Notes: a model not told the origin generated them from the letters alone. Shown: positions 1 through 8,650, counted from the first letter of the stretch. The stretch is DNA of 64,000 nt from Microbacterium hydrocarbonoxydans (GCF_900105205.1 NZ_FNSQ01000005.1:2976001-3040000); one strand, 5' to 3'. Made by a program: numbers and translations.

Positions 1-716
1 TCGCGCAGCATCTCGAGCACGCGCGGATTCAGCGTCGCGGGTGCCTCTCCCCATGCCGGGACGACGATGTGCGCGGTCATGATCGCATCGACTCCCGCAG
101 CGATCGCCGCACGGAACGGAGCGAGATGCACGCGCTCGAACTCGTCGAGGTCGAGCGCGATCTCCGGAAGAGCATGGTGCGAGTCGACGTGCGTGTCACC
201 GTGGCCGGGGAAGTGCTTGACACAGGCCGCCGCTGGGCCGCTCTGGATGCCGGCCACGGCCGCCCGCACATGGCGGGAGACGAGGGCCTCGTCGCTGCCG
301 AATGAGCGCACTCCGATCACGGGATTGCGCGGGTCGGTGTTGACATCGGCGACCGGCCCGAGCACGACGTTCGCGCCGACCTCGGCCACGCGGCGAGCGA
401 GCTCGGCCCCGGTCATCCTGGTGGCCTCGACGTCGTCGAGCACGCCGAGCTGCGCGGCGCCAGGGAGTGTGGATCCTGTGGCGGACTCCAGGCGGGTGAC
501 GCTGCCGCCCTCCTCGTCGACGCCGATCAGGGCATCCGGATTCGTCTCTCGAATCCGCGCGCTCATCTCGGCGAGGCCGTCTCCGATGTTCTGCCCGAAG
601 TAGACGACACCGGCCAGGCCGTCGCCCAGTTCGTCGAGCAGCCACGCGGGCGGCTCGGTGCCGAAGAAGCCCGGCCAGAGCACTCCGTTGGCGAGACGGG
701 CGAGGTCGTCGCTCAT
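1..716 (-). CDS. Family 3 glycoside hydrolase, NagZ-type (3' end outside window)
   Basis: Expected to remove terminal beta-linked N-acetylhexosamines from oligosaccharides such as chitobiose or muropeptide fragments. No signal peptide is seen, so action is probably cytosolic. The frame is open from ATG at 716 to the window edge, about 238 residues of an N-terminal barrel. GVDEEGG (65-71) and KHFPGHG (167-173) are family hallmarks. The D174 and DSH 178-180 loop that follows is the His/Asp acid-base dyad typical of the N-acetylglucosaminidase branch. The catalytic Asp nucleophile would lie in the missing part. The start overlaps the permease stop (ATGA), making this the last visible gene of the sugar operon. 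Family call is firm; substrate is inferred. Confidence 0.88.
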   Translation of the reverse strand, partial: MSDDLARLANGVLWPGFFGTEPPAWLLDELGDGLAGVVYFGQNIGDGLAEMSARIRETNPDALIGVDEEGGSVTRLESATGSTLPGAAQLGVLDDVEATRMTGAELARRVAEVGANVVLGPVADVNTDPRNPVIGVRSFGSDEALVSRHVRAAVAGIQSGPAAACVKHFPGHGDTHVDSHHALPEIALDLDEFERVHLAPFRAAIAAGVDAIMTAHIVVPAWGEAPATLNPRVLEMLR

Positions 717-1546
717 CCCTTCACCGCGCCCGCGACCATGCCGGCGGAGAGCCGACGCTGCACGATCACGAAGAACACCATGACCGGGATCGTGATGATC
801 GTGGAGGCCGCCATGATGCTGCCCCAGTCGTTCGAGTGCAGCCCGAAGAACGACTTCAGACCGATGGACACCGTGTACTGATCGGTGGCGCTGCCGAGGA
901 TCGTCATGGCGAAGATGAACTCGTTCCACGCCGTGATGAAGCTGAAGATGCTCGTCGCGACGAGACCGGGCATCACGAGCGGCAGCAGGATCGAGCGGAA
1001 CATCCGCCACCAGCTGGCGCCGTCGATGTACGCGGCCTCCTCGAGCTCTACCGGGACGGCTGCGACGAATCCGCGCAGCATCCAGATCCCGAAGGCGAGC
1101 GAGAGGGCGACGTACACGACCATCAGACCGAGGATGCTGTTGAGTAGACCGAGGCTCTTGACCTGCAGGAACAGCGGGATGACGAGCGCCTCCAACGGCA
1201 CCATCTGCACGACCAGGATCATCATCAGGATGGTGGTGCGGAACTTGAACCGGAATCGCGCGACGGCCACCGCGGCGAGCAGGCAGACCAGGGCGCTGAC
1301 CAGCACCGTGACGACCGCCACGATCGCGGAGTTGCGCAGGTACGTGCCGAACCCGCCGTCGGTCAGCACGAAGGCGAAGTTGTCGAAGGTGAACTCCTGC
1401 GGCAGCAGCGACTGACCGCCACTGGATGCCTTCGCATCGAGCGCGCTGGAGACCATCCAGTACACGGGGAACAGGGTGAAGATCAGGACGGCGGCGATCG
1501 CGATGCCGGTCCCGACGCGCGACATGACAGACGGGCGCGGGTTCAC
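713..1546 (-). CDS. Sugar ABC transporter permease, MalG/CUT1 type
   Basis: Second membrane subunit of a carbohydrate importer, 277 residues, the usual MalG length. It has about six hydrophobic segments, starting with one near residues 10-30, and the cytoplasmic EAA loop (EEAAYIDGASWW, roughly residues 170-190) that contacts the ATPase. The GTG at 1546 overlaps the upstream permease stop (GTGA). An internal ATG at 1525 would drop seven residues and lose that coupling, so GTG is preferred. No ATPase gene lies in this cluster; CUT1 systems of actinobacteria commonly share an MsiK-like ATPase encoded elsewhere. Substrate is inferred from the neighbouring NagZ-type glycosidase. Confidence 0.92.
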   Translation of the reverse strand: MNPRPSVMSRVGTGIAIAAVLIFTLFPVYWMVSSALDAKASSGGQSLLPQEFTFDNFAFVLTDGGFGTYLRNSAIVAVVTVLVSALVCLLAAVAVARFRFKFRTTILMMILVVQMVPLEALVIPLFLQVKSLGLLNSILGLMVVYVALSLAFGIWMLRGFVAAVPVELEEAAYIDGASWWRMFRSILLPLVMPGLVATSIFSFITAWNEFIFAMTILGSATDQYTVSIGLKSFFGLHSNDWGSIMAASTIITIPVMVFFVIVQRRLSAGMVAGAVKG

Positions 1547-2520
1547 AGCTCGTCCTCCTTCATGAGGGAGCGGATGTACACGATCGTGATGCCGATCAGC
1601 ACGAGGGTGAGCAGCACGGCGAGCGCGGCACCGAAGCCGTAGCGGTTCTGGCCGAAGGACTCGACGTACGACCAGACGCCGAGGTTCAGCACGGAGCGGT
1701 TGCCGCCGCCTCCACCTGGCATCAGGTAGACCTGCGCGAAGACCTTGAAGTCCCAGATCGTCGACAGGATGATGACCACCGAGAACACCGGCTTGAGGGT
1801 CGGGAAGATGATCTTCCAGAACCGCATCCACGCATTCGCCCCGTCGAGGGCGGCCGCCTCGAGCATCTCCTTCGAGACGCCGAGCAGACCGGCGAGCACC
1901 GTGATCGCGACGAACGGGAAGCCGTGGTGCACGACGTTCAGCAGCACGATCGCGTAGAACGACCACTGGTTGGTGAACCAGTTCACCGGGTCATCCATCA
2001 GTCCGAGGTCCTGCAGAACGGTGTTGAAGATGCCGCGGTCGGCATCGAAGATGAAGGTCCAGACGTACGTGCCGGTCACGGCGGGCATCGCCCACGCGAC
2101 CATGATGCAGCTGGAGACGATGGTGCGCCAGACGGTGCCGAGCTTCGCCAGCAGGAGGGCGACGAGCGTTCCGACGGCGACCGTGACGAACACCGCGACC
2201 GCGGCGAACCCGACGGTGTTGGGAAGGACGACCGTCCAGAGCGTCGGGTCGGTGAGCGCCTCGACGTAGTTGTCGACGCCGATCCAGTTGCTCTCGCCGG
2301 TGTTGATCTCGCGCAGACCGTAGTCCTGCAGCGAGTAGATGACGACCTGGATCAGCGGCCACAGCATGAGCACCGCGAGGATGGCCAGACCGGGGGCGAG
2401 AAGGAGCCAGGGGCGGGCCGTGATCAGCGAGAAACCCCGCTTGGGCGGCCGGCCGCCGGCCACGGAGGCGGAGGTGGACTCCGTCTTCGTGGCCGGCAGC
2501 GGCGCGTGCACCATCGACAT
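1543..2520 (-). CDS. Sugar ABC transporter permease, MalF/CUT1 type
   Basis: First membrane subunit of the importer, 325 residues. A hydrophilic N-terminal tail of about 28 residues is followed by six predicted membrane helices. The EAA loop (EAAALDGANAWMRF) lies in the last third. Start is the ATG at 2520, 14 bases after the solute-binding-protein stop; an internal in-frame ATG at 2514 is the alternative. No strong ribosome-binding site is visible, so translation may depend on coupling. It overlaps the following permease gene by four bases. Order binding protein, MalF, MalG, glycosidase is the usual CUT1 operon layout. Confidence 0.92.
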   Translation of the reverse strand: MSMVHAPLPATKTESTSASVAGGRPPKRGFSLITARPWLLLAPGLAILAVLMLWPLIQVVIYSLQDYGLREINTGESNWIGVDNYVEALTDPTLWTVVLPNTVGFAAVAVFVTVAVGTLVALLLAKLGTVWRTIVSSCIMVAWAMPAVTGTYVWTFIFDADRGIFNTVLQDLGLMDDPVNWFTNQWSFYAIVLLNVVHHGFPFVAITVLAGLLGVSKEMLEAAALDGANAWMRFWKIIFPTLKPVFSVVIILSTIWDFKVFAQVYLMPGGGGGNRSVLNLGVWSYVESFGQNRYGFGAALAVLLTLVLIGITIVYIRSLMKEDEL

Positions 2521-2534
2521 GAAGGGATGCAGCC

Positions 2535-3827
2535 TTACTTGTTGAGCAGCTCGGTCATCTCGGCGGCGGCATCCTTCGTCGCGGCGGCGACGTCCTTCTG
2601 CCCGCTGAGGATGGCCTGGATCATCGAGTTGGTGGTCTTCTTCGCCTGCACGGCTCCGAAGTTCGGGGTGACCGGCACCGAGGCGCCGCCCTCCACCATC
2701 TGCTGCGCGAACGGAGCGACGAGCGGGTCGGTCGAGGCGAGCGCCTCCTCCATCGCGGACTGGACGCCGGGGAAGTAGCCCGTCTCGTCCGCCCACTTCT
2801 CGGCGAACTCACCCGTGGTCATGAGCTTGACGAACTCCCACGCGAGGTCGGCGTTCTTGGTCGTGTTGAAGACCGAGAGGTGCGATCCGCCGAGCACGGA
2901 CGGCGCGATGCCGCCGTCCTCTCCCGGGATGACCGCAGCGCCGATCTTTCCCTCGAGGTCGGGGTTCGCCTCGATGAGCGCCTTCGGGGTCCAGGACCCC
3001 GAGAGCATCATGGCGACGTTGCCCTGGGTGAACGCGTCACGCAGGTCCGTCTCCTTCCAGGTGGTCGCACCCGCGGAGGAGAAGCCGTGCTCGGTGGCGA
3101 GTCCGGTGTAGAACTCGATGCCGGCCTGCGACTCGTCGCTGTCGAGCTCGCTCGTCCAGGTCTTGCCGTCGAGCGTCGCGACCTCGCCGCCTGCGCCCCA
3201 GACCCACGGGTAGACCTGGAACTCGGCGTCACCGGCGACGGGGAACGGCAGCATGTCGGGCTTGGCGGCCTTGATGGCCTCGCCTGCGGTGACGATGTCG
3301 TCCCACGTCTTCGGCGCCTCGAGTCCGAGCTCCTCGAACACGTCGGTGCGGTAGACGATCGAACGCACACCCGCGTACCACGGCATGCCGTAGAGGCTGT
3401 CGTCGTAGGTGCCGGCTTCCGCGAGCCCGTCGACGAGGTCCTTGCGCAGGCCCTTCTCGCCGTCGACGTACTCGTCCAGCGCCTCGAGCGCGCCGGCGTC
3501 GGCGAACTCGGCGGTCCAGGTGGTGCCGGTCTCGGCGATGTCGGGCGTGGTGCCGCCGGCGATCGAGGTCACGAAACGATCGTGAGCATCCGCCCACTGG
3601 ATCTCCTCGATCTTGACCGTCGCACCGGTCTCCTCCTCGAAGGCCGCGGACACCTCGTCGTAGAACGCGGTCGCGTCGGGGTTCGTGCCCTTCATGATCC
3701 AGACGGTGAGCTCCTGGCCCTCTCCGTCGACGGCTCCGCCGTTGTCGCCGCCACCGCCGGCACAGGCCGCCAGGCCCAGGGTGGCCACGGCGCCGAGCGC
3801 CACGACCGGAAGAATGCGCTTGTGCAT
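2535..3827 (-). CDS. Sugar ABC transporter solute-binding lipoprotein
   Basis: Captures an oligosaccharide outside the membrane and delivers it to the two permeases. 430 residues, normal for family 1 solute-binding proteins. The N-terminus is a lipoprotein signal: MHKR, a hydrophobic stretch, then a LAAC lipobox with Cys22 as lipid anchor. The mature protein starts with a Gly-rich linker, then ELTVWIMKGTNPD, a beta strand typical of sugar-binding members. ATG at 3827 has a good AGGAG site about ten bases upstream. First gene of the leftward operon. Neighbouring NagZ-type glycosidase suggests GlcNAc oligomers, as in Streptomyces dasABC with a GH3 enzyme; that substrate is an inference. Confidence 0.93.
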   Translation of the reverse strand: MHKRILPVVALGAVATLGLAACAGGGGDNGGAVDGEGQELTVWIMKGTNPDATAFYDEVSAAFEEETGATVKIEEIQWADAHDRFVTSIAGGTTPDIAETGTTWTAEFADAGALEALDEYVDGEKGLRKDLVDGLAEAGTYDDSLYGMPWYAGVRSIVYRTDVFEELGLEAPKTWDDIVTAGEAIKAAKPDMLPFPVAGDAEFQVYPWVWGAGGEVATLDGKTWTSELDSDESQAGIEFYTGLATEHGFSSAGATTWKETDLRDAFTQGNVAMMLSGSWTPKALIEANPDLEGKIGAAVIPGEDGGIAPSVLGGSHLSVFNTTKNADLAWEFVKLMTTGEFAEKWADETGYFPGVQSAMEEALASTDPLVAPFAQQMVEGGASVPVTPNFGAVQAKKTTNSMIQAILSGQKDVAAATKDAAAEMTELLNK

Positions 3828-3883
3828 CAGGGATCTCCTCTTTGAACGTCCTGGCGGCATCGGATGCCTACCACGTAGGAAAA

Positions 3884-3912
3884 AGTATTCATCACTAACT
3901 AATTCCCTGCAA
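3884..3912 (-). promoter_or_regulatory. Promoter of the sugar-uptake operon
   Basis: Read leftward: TTGCAG (3912-3907), a 17-base spacer, then AATACT (3889-3884). It would give a leader of about 50 bases before the ATG at 3827. The spacer is AT-rich and contains TTAGTTAGTGATG, which resembles half-sites of ROK-family sugar repressors, but no full palindrome is present, so the operator idea is weak. Confidence 0.45.
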
Positions 3913-3958
3913 GTTATTCTCAGAAACGTCATGCGGCCGTAACATCGCCCCTCGCGGG

Positions 3959-3964
3959 TAGGCT
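3959..3964 (+). promoter_or_regulatory. -10 box TAGGCT, leaderless start of LCP gene
   Basis: TAGGCT lies six bases before the ATG at 3971, so transcription should begin at or next to the start codon. No ribosome-binding site precedes the ATG, which supports this start. Confidence 0.6.
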
Positions 3965-3970
3965 CTGCGC

Positions 3971-5221
3971 ATGCCAGGGGCCCTCGACGACGCGACGCGC
4001 GCCACGGTCGCGCGCCATGCCGACCTGCCGACGCCGACCGCGATGTCCACGTTCCTCCGACTCCTCGGAGTGGCCCTCGGCGTACTCATCGTCTCATCCG
4101 TCGCGGTGGCGAGCTTCATCGTCATCGACGTGCTGAACCGTGTGGGAGACGGCGCGGTCGCCCTCGAGGACGACGCCGAGGTCGCCCCGCCCTCGCTCGG
4201 CGCGTATCCGAGCGACAAGGCCTTCAACGTCCTCATCGTCGGCACCGACGAGTGCGGGGCGGTCTCGACGAAACTGCTCGGCGAACGCTGCGAGAAGACC
4301 GACGAGGGCAGCCGCAACGATGTGAACCTCCTCGTCCACGTCTCCGCCGCACCGCGCAACGTCACGGTCGTCTCCTTCCCCCGCGACCTGGGCGTCGAGG
4401 TCCCGGAGTGCGCCAGGCCCGACGGCTCGACGGCATCCGCGATGGAGAAGGCCCCGATCAACTCCCTCTTCGACCACGCGGGGGTGTCATGCATCGCGAA
4501 GACGGTGAGCGACCTCAGCGGGCTGCCGATCGAGTTCGCGGCCAAGATCAGCTTCGACGGCGTGATCGCGATCACCGATGCGATCGGCGGCGTCGAGGTG
4601 TGCGTCGCCGGTGACGGCATCCACGACACCCTCGCCGGCATCGACCTGCCGGTCGGCACCCACACGGTCTCCGGAGCGAGCGCCCTCGCGTTCATCCGCA
4701 CGAGGCACGGAGTCGGCGACGAGAGCGATCTGGCGCGCATCTCGAACCAGCAGCAGTACATGTCGCGGCTGGCCAGGAAGGTGCTGAGCGCGGAGACGCT
4801 AACGGACCCCGGAAAGGTGCTGCGGCTGATGAACACGGTCGCCGACAACATCGTGCCCAGCGAGTCGCTCAGCAACGCCCTCACCCTCAGCCAGCTCGCG
4901 TTGGCGCTCAACGACGTCAAGTTCTCGGACTTCGTGTTCGTGCAGTACCCGAACCTCGAGGATCCGGACGACAGCGACAAGGTGGTGCCGGACTACGACG
5001 CCGCCGCTCCCCTGTGGGCGGCGCTCATCGCGGGCGAGCCGATCGCCCTGTCCGGCGACGTGGCGACACACCGGAGCGTCGAGCTCGCGACGCCGCCGCC
5101 CTCCGCGCCGCCGACCGCGGACCCGACCGATGCGCCGCAGACGCGTGCGACGCTGCCGCCGGAGATCTCGGGCCAGAGCGTCGATCAGCAGACGTGCTCG
5201 GTCGGGAACCAGGCGGAGTGA
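3971..5221 (+). CDS. LytR-CpsA-Psr (LCP) family cell-wall protein
   Basis: LCP proteins transfer undecaprenyl-phosphate-linked glycopolymers onto peptidoglycan at the outer membrane face. 416 residues: short cytoplasmic N-terminus, one membrane helix at about 28-50, LCP catalytic domain at about 75-275, then a Pro/Thr/Asp-rich tail. Conserved arginine and aspartate blocks for phosphate and polyprenyl binding are visible as GSRNDVN, SFPRD and RTRHGVGDESDLAR, the last followed by ISNQQQ. Several cysteines (in TDECG, GERCE, PECA, VSCIA, VEVCV) could form disulfides. It sits alone, divergent from the sugar operon, and is probably transcribed leaderless. The polymer attached cannot be told from sequence. 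Confidence 0.92.
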   Translation: MPGALDDATRATVARHADLPTPTAMSTFLRLLGVALGVLIVSSVAVASFIVIDVLNRVGDGAVALEDDAEVAPPSLGAYPSDKAFNVLIVGTDECGAVSTKLLGERCEKTDEGSRNDVNLLVHVSAAPRNVTVVSFPRDLGVEVPECARPDGSTASAMEKAPINSLFDHAGVSCIAKTVSDLSGLPIEFAAKISFDGVIAITDAIGGVEVCVAGDGIHDTLAGIDLPVGTHTVSGASALAFIRTRHGVGDESDLARISNQQQYMSRLARKVLSAETLTDPGKVLRLMNTVADNIVPSESLSNALTLSQLALALNDVKFSDFVFVQYPNLEDPDDSDKVVPDYDAAAPLWAALIAGEPIALSGDVATHRSVELATPPPSAPPTADPTDAPQTRATLPPEISGQSVDQQTCSVGNQAE

Positions 5222-5226
5222 GCGCG

Positions 5227-5232
5227 TAGTCT
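5227..5232 (+). promoter_or_regulatory. -10 box TAGTCT, leaderless start
   Basis: TAGTCT ends six bases before ATG 5239. The gene is only 17 bases after the LCP stop yet seems to carry its own promoter. Confidence 0.55.
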
Positions 5233-5238
5233 CGGAGC

Positions 5239-6099
5239 ATGGGCAGGACGCGAGCACGAGACACGGAGCATCCGCAGGCCCGGCTCGACCACGGCGGCAT
5301 CGCGCGCATCGTGCCGTCGGAGTTCACGACCGGCTTCGAGCTGATCGTCGATGACACGCCTCAATCGCACGTCGACCTCGACGATCCCACCCACCTGCAC
5401 TTCGAGTACATCGTGCGCATGGGCGCCGTGATCGACCAGCTGCCGGCCGGCCCTCTCACCGCCGTCCATCTCGGGGCCGGCGCCCTCACCATCCCCCGCT
5501 ACATCGAGGCGACGAGGCCGGGCTCCCGTCAACAGGTCGTGGAGCTGGAAGCCCCTCTGGCCGCTCTCGTCCGCGAACACCTGCCGCTCACGCGCGGAGC
5601 GGCCATCAGACTGCGGATCGGGGATGCGCGCGAAGGCGTGCGTCGACTGCCACCGGCGATCGTGGGCGCCTGCGATCTCGTGGTCTCAGACGTCTACTCC
5701 GGCGCCCAGACGCCGGCGCACCTCACCAGCCTCGAGTTCTACCGGGAGCTCGCGGAGCTCCTCACCCCCGGCGGAGTCCTGCTCGTCAATGTCGCCGACG
5801 GCCCCGGACTCGCCTTCGCCCGTCGACAGGTCGCGACGATCGCCGAGGTGCTACCCGAGATCGGCGTCCTCGCGGACACCCAGGTGCTCAAGGGCCGACG
5901 CTTCGGGAACCTCGTGATCGCCGCATCGGCCGCGCCGCTCCCGACCGAATGGCTCCCGCGGATGCTGGCGGCCGGCCCCCACCCGGCGAAGATCGCCCAG
6001 GGCGCAGAGGTCACGGCATTCGTGCAGGGTGCGCGGGTCGTGACGGACGCGGATGCGGTCGCCTCGCCGCGCCCTGACGCGTCGCTGTTCCTGCGCTGA
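5239..6099 (+). CDS. Spermidine-synthase-like methyltransferase-fold protein
   Basis: Soluble 286-residue protein with the Rossmann fold shared by spermidine synthases and class I methyltransferases. HLGAGALTIPRY (78-89) is the nucleotide-binding glycine loop, VVELEAPL (100-107) ends the second strand with the acidic residue that holds the adenosyl ribose, and VVSDVYSG (148-155) is the position of the catalytic aspartate in aminopropyltransferases. Actinobacterial members of this group are often annotated as spermidine-synthase-like without proof of polyamine synthesis, and no decarboxylase gene for the pathway lies nearby. The exact substrate is unknown. Confidence 0.75.
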   Translation: MGRTRARDTEHPQARLDHGGIARIVPSEFTTGFELIVDDTPQSHVDLDDPTHLHFEYIVRMGAVIDQLPAGPLTAVHLGAGALTIPRYIEATRPGSRQQVVELEAPLAALVREHLPLTRGAAIRLRIGDAREGVRRLPPAIVGACDLVVSDVYSGAQTPAHLTSLEFYRELAELLTPGGVLLVNVADGPGLAFARRQVATIAEVLPEIGVLADTQVLKGRRFGNLVIAASAAPLPTEWLPRMLAAGPHPAKIAQGAEVTAFVQGARVVTDADAVASPRPDASLFLR

Positions 6100-6232
6100 C
6101 CGCCCCTTCCCGCTGCCGGTCCGGTCGAGATCGGGTTCTCCGAGATCGGATGCGCGCGCCAGGGGCGTGCCGCCCCTCGACCGGCGCCGACCCGAGGCAC
6201 ACTGGTGTGGGGACCGCTGCGGAAGGAGAGCA

Positions 6233-6760
6233 ATGAGTTTCATCCGAGGGTACGACCAGGAGACGCTGCGCGAGCTGGTCGATCTCGATGAATGTGCGGC
6301 ACGACTCGAGGAGATCGAGGGTCAGCGGAGCCTTCCTGCCCTGCTCGAACGCGTATGGCTTCTGAAGGTCCTGGATCGACTGGACGAGGCGCTTCCTCTG
6401 GCAGACGAGGCCGTCCGACAGTCGCGCATGGCCGGCACCCGCAAGGACGTCCTCCGGGCCCGCGTGCTGCACGCCACGATCCTCCAGCACCGTGGCGCGC
6501 ACGCCGCAGCCGAGCAGGAGCTCGCCACCTGCGCCTCGGAGGCGGAGGGCCAGCGCTGGGCGTCCATCGCCGCGTTCGCCCACCACCACCATGGCCGCAA
6601 CGCGTACGAGGCCGGAGATTACGAGACGGCTCGCGAGAGCTTCAAGCAGTCGCTGTTCCTGCGCCGCGAGGCGGGGGCGCAGGACCGTGAGCTCGAGACC
6701 GTGCTGCTCGCGATCGAGGCGGCGGAGCGTCGCCGGACGTCGCAGCTCGTCGCCGGCTGA
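6233..6760 (+). CDS. Tetratricopeptide-repeat protein
   Basis: 175-residue soluble, mostly helical protein. Two or three TPR units are visible: one around 38-62 (LERVWLLKVLDRLDEALPLA), one around 75-105, and a good one near 118-145 (GRNAYEAGDYETARESFKQS). TPRs are scaffolds for protein contacts; no enzymatic motif is present. The ATG at 6233 is preceded by GGAAGGAGAG, a strong ribosome-binding site, which excludes the longer frame opening at 6053 inside the previous gene. It sits between two leaderless genes and has no clear partner. Confidence 0.8.
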   Translation: MSFIRGYDQETLRELVDLDECAARLEEIEGQRSLPALLERVWLLKVLDRLDEALPLADEAVRQSRMAGTRKDVLRARVLHATILQHRGAHAAAEQELATCASEAEGQRWASIAAFAHHHHGRNAYEAGDYETARESFKQSLFLRREAGAQDRELETVLLAIEAAERRRTSQLVAG

Positions 6761-6794
6761 TGCGCCTGTGCACAGCGATGTCGGCGGCATGGCT

Positions 6795-6800
6795 TAGCCT
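6795..6800 (+). promoter_or_regulatory. -10 box TAGCCT, leaderless start
   Basis: TAGCCT ends six bases before ATG 6807; no ribosome-binding site is present. Confidence 0.6.
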
Positions 6801-6806
6801 GATCCC

Positions 6807-7295
6807 ATGGCGGAACTTGACCGGGTGCGCGTCTGGGGCGAAGCACTGATCACGCTGCATCTCGACGACAGCTGGTCGTTCGGCTTCGACCACGCGAAGA
6901 GGCGGGCCGGGCAGTGCGATTACACCCGCAAGCGCATCACCGTGTCGCGATATCTGGCTGCCCGGTTCGAGGACGACGAGATCCACCAGGTGCTCCTGCA
7001 CGAGGTCGCGCACGCGCTCGCCGGGCATGAGGCCGCCCATGGCCCCGCCTGGAAGCGCGTGGCGAGAGACCTCGGCTACGTCGGCGGCACGACCCATCGC
7101 GGTGAGACCGCGGTCGAGCTCGCCCCCTGGGTGGGCGAGTGCCCGGTCGGTCACGTCACGTACCGCCATCGTCGTCCCGCGCGCGCCACGTCGTGCGCTC
7201 GCTGCTCACGCTCCTATGACGCCCGGTATCTGTTCGCCTGGACGCGACGCGAGATCACCGCGGACACGAAGCTCGCCGCGCAGATGTCGCGCTGA
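6807..7295 (+). CDS. SprT-like zinc metalloprotein
   Basis: 162 residues. HEVAH (65-69) with His74 and His78 downstream gives the zinc-protease HExxH centre of SprT/Spartan-like domains. The C-terminal part has Cys112 (ECPVGH) and Cys130/Cys133 (SCARC), which can form a zinc ribbon as in SprT. Eukaryotic Spartan degrades DNA-protein crosslinks, but the role of the bacterial members is not settled. The gene is monocistronic and convergent with the DUF3054 gene. Confidence 0.88.
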   Translation: MAELDRVRVWGEALITLHLDDSWSFGFDHAKRRAGQCDYTRKRITVSRYLAARFEDDEIHQVLLHEVAHALAGHEAAHGPAWKRVARDLGYVGGTTHRGETAVELAPWVGECPVGHVTYRHRRPARATSCARCSRSYDARYLFAWTRREITADTKLAAQMSR

Positions 7296-7391
7296 TCAGC
7301 GCGGCGCGGCCTGGCTGAGGTGCGGCCGCTCCAGTCGATCCCGGTCCGGTCGCCGAACCGAGCACGACGTGAAGCCGACCGATGCGTGCCG

Positions 7392-7901
7392 TCAGCTCGT
7401 CGGATGCTCAGGGTCCGAGGCGGCGTCTGCTTCTCGGTGCGGCGCCGAGTCGGACGGATCGGGTTCGCCTGCGATCGGATCTCCGGCTGCCGTAGCGTCC
7501 GGCCCCGCTCCACCGGTCGCCGCGTCGCGCTCGTCCCGGGTACGCGCAGCCCGCCCACGCAGCAGCGCGGCCACCGCTCGCCAGCCGACGAGGAAGACCC
7601 CCAGCACCAGGGTCGCGACGATGATGAAGGCGGTCTGGGCGGTCTCGCCCGAGACGATCCGCAGCAGCATCCCGCCGATGACCGTCACCACCCACACGAC
7701 GGCACCCCAGCCCAGTGACCAGGGGCGGCGAGGCCGGGCCGGCAGCAGCGCGGCGATCAGGTGACCGAGCAGCAGCGCGACGATGAAGGGCCACGCGGTG
7801 ATCAGGAATCCACCGGGGTCCTCCTCGTGCGAGGCGCGACCGATGACGGCGAACACGAGCACGAACAGGGCGTCGAGGATGAGAGCGGGGACGTACCTCA
7901 T
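7392..7901 (-). CDS. DUF3054 family membrane protein
   Basis: 169 residues with four hydrophobic segments at about 5-22, 33-55, 64-83 and 90-112, then a cytoplasmic tail rich in Asp, Pro, Ala and Glu. The opening (VPALILDALFVLVFAVIGRASHEE) and the later WPFIVALLLGHL are typical of DUF3054, a family of unknown function widespread in actinobacteria and haloarchaea. Start ATG at 7901 is set by a -10 box six bases upstream. Confidence 0.82.
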   Translation of the reverse strand: MRYVPALILDALFVLVFAVIGRASHEEDPGGFLITAWPFIVALLLGHLIAALLPARPRRPWSLGWGAVVWVVTVIGGMLLRIVSGETAQTAFIIVATLVLGVFLVGWRAVAALLRGRAARTRDERDAATGGAGPDATAAGDPIAGEPDPSDSAPHREADAASDPEHPTS

Positions 7902-7907
7902 GCCACG

Positions 7908-7913
7908 ACCCTA
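7908..7913 (-). promoter_or_regulatory. -10 box TAGGGT, leaderless start of DUF3054 gene
   Basis: Leftward TAGGGT, six bases, then ATG at 7901. Confidence 0.6.
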
Positions 7914-7975
7914 CGTCGCCGGCGCAGGATCCCGCGCCGGGCACCCGGCCTGTTGCGAGAGCGCGCACGGGCGGG

Positions 7976-8638
7976 TCACTCGAAGACGACGAACGCTCCC
8001 TCTCGGAGCACCGGCACGACATCGAGCGCGTCGACCTCGGCGGCCCGCGCGGTCGTCGTCGGGGTGACGCCGGATGAGAGCATCCGATCGGTCGCGGCGA
8101 CGCCGTCGGCGAGCTCGCGCGCGGAGCCGCTCGCGCCGATCAGGTGACGAAGCGCGCGTCGCAGTGCGCGGAAACCCTCGGCGGCGACAGCCGCGTCCGG
8201 CGCCGTGTGGTCGATGCCCAGGTCGGTGAGGGCGGCGATGATCGCTCCCGCTCCGAGCTGGTCCTCGACGGCGAACCGGAGCATCCCGGCTCCATCCGCC
8301 TCACCGGCCGCGATCACCGCCACCGAGGTGCGCGACCCGTTGCGCTCCTGCAGCGTCGTCACGGCCCGCGCCACCGCCGAGGCGTTGCGCAGACCGCCGA
8401 CCAGCACGACCGCACCCTGCACCTGAGCAGCGGCCGCGACAGCCGCGCCGTTGCGCGACCACCCCACTGCGTCGTCGAGCCGCACCGAGCCCCCCGAGGC
8501 CACGGCATCCGCGACGCTCGACGAGAATCGCAGCACATCGACCACCACCACGACATCCGCGGGTGCCAGGCGCTGCAGCCCCGCGACACCCCAGTCGAGG
8601 CGCACCTGATATGTGGACTGATCGAAGGGAGACGGCAT
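7976..8638 (-). CDS. ComB-like (2-phosphosulfolactate phosphatase family) protein
   Basis: 220 residues. VVVVDVLRFSSS (31-41) with Asp34, GGLRNASAV, and IAAGE-rich turns match the ComB family, magnesium-dependent phosphatases first known from coenzyme M synthesis. No other coenzyme M gene is present and actinobacteria of this type are not known to make it, so the substrate here is probably different. It is monocistronic, with a leaderless-type promoter. Family assignment is good; function is open. Confidence 0.8.
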   Translation of the reverse strand: MPSPFDQSTYQVRLDWGVAGLQRLAPADVVVVVDVLRFSSSVADAVASGGSVRLDDAVGWSRNGAAVAAAAQVQGAVVLVGGLRNASAVARAVTTLQERNGSRTSVAVIAAGEADGAGMLRFAVEDQLGAGAIIAALTDLGIDHTAPDAAVAAEGFRALRRALRHLIGASGSARELADGVAATDRMLSSGVTPTTTARAAEVDALDVVPVLREGAFVVFE

Positions 8639-8644
8639 CGCTCC

Positions 8645-8650
8645 AGCCTA
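8645..8650 (-). promoter_or_regulatory. -10 box TAGGCT, leaderless start of comB-like gene
   Basis: Leftward TAGGCT, six bases, then ATG at 8638. Confidence 0.6.

Noticed and set aside
3895..4980. Leftward frame opposite the LCP gene, reaching into the sugar operon promoter
   Set aside because: Ser/Thr/Arg-rich artefact overlapping an obvious LCP domain and the promoter region.
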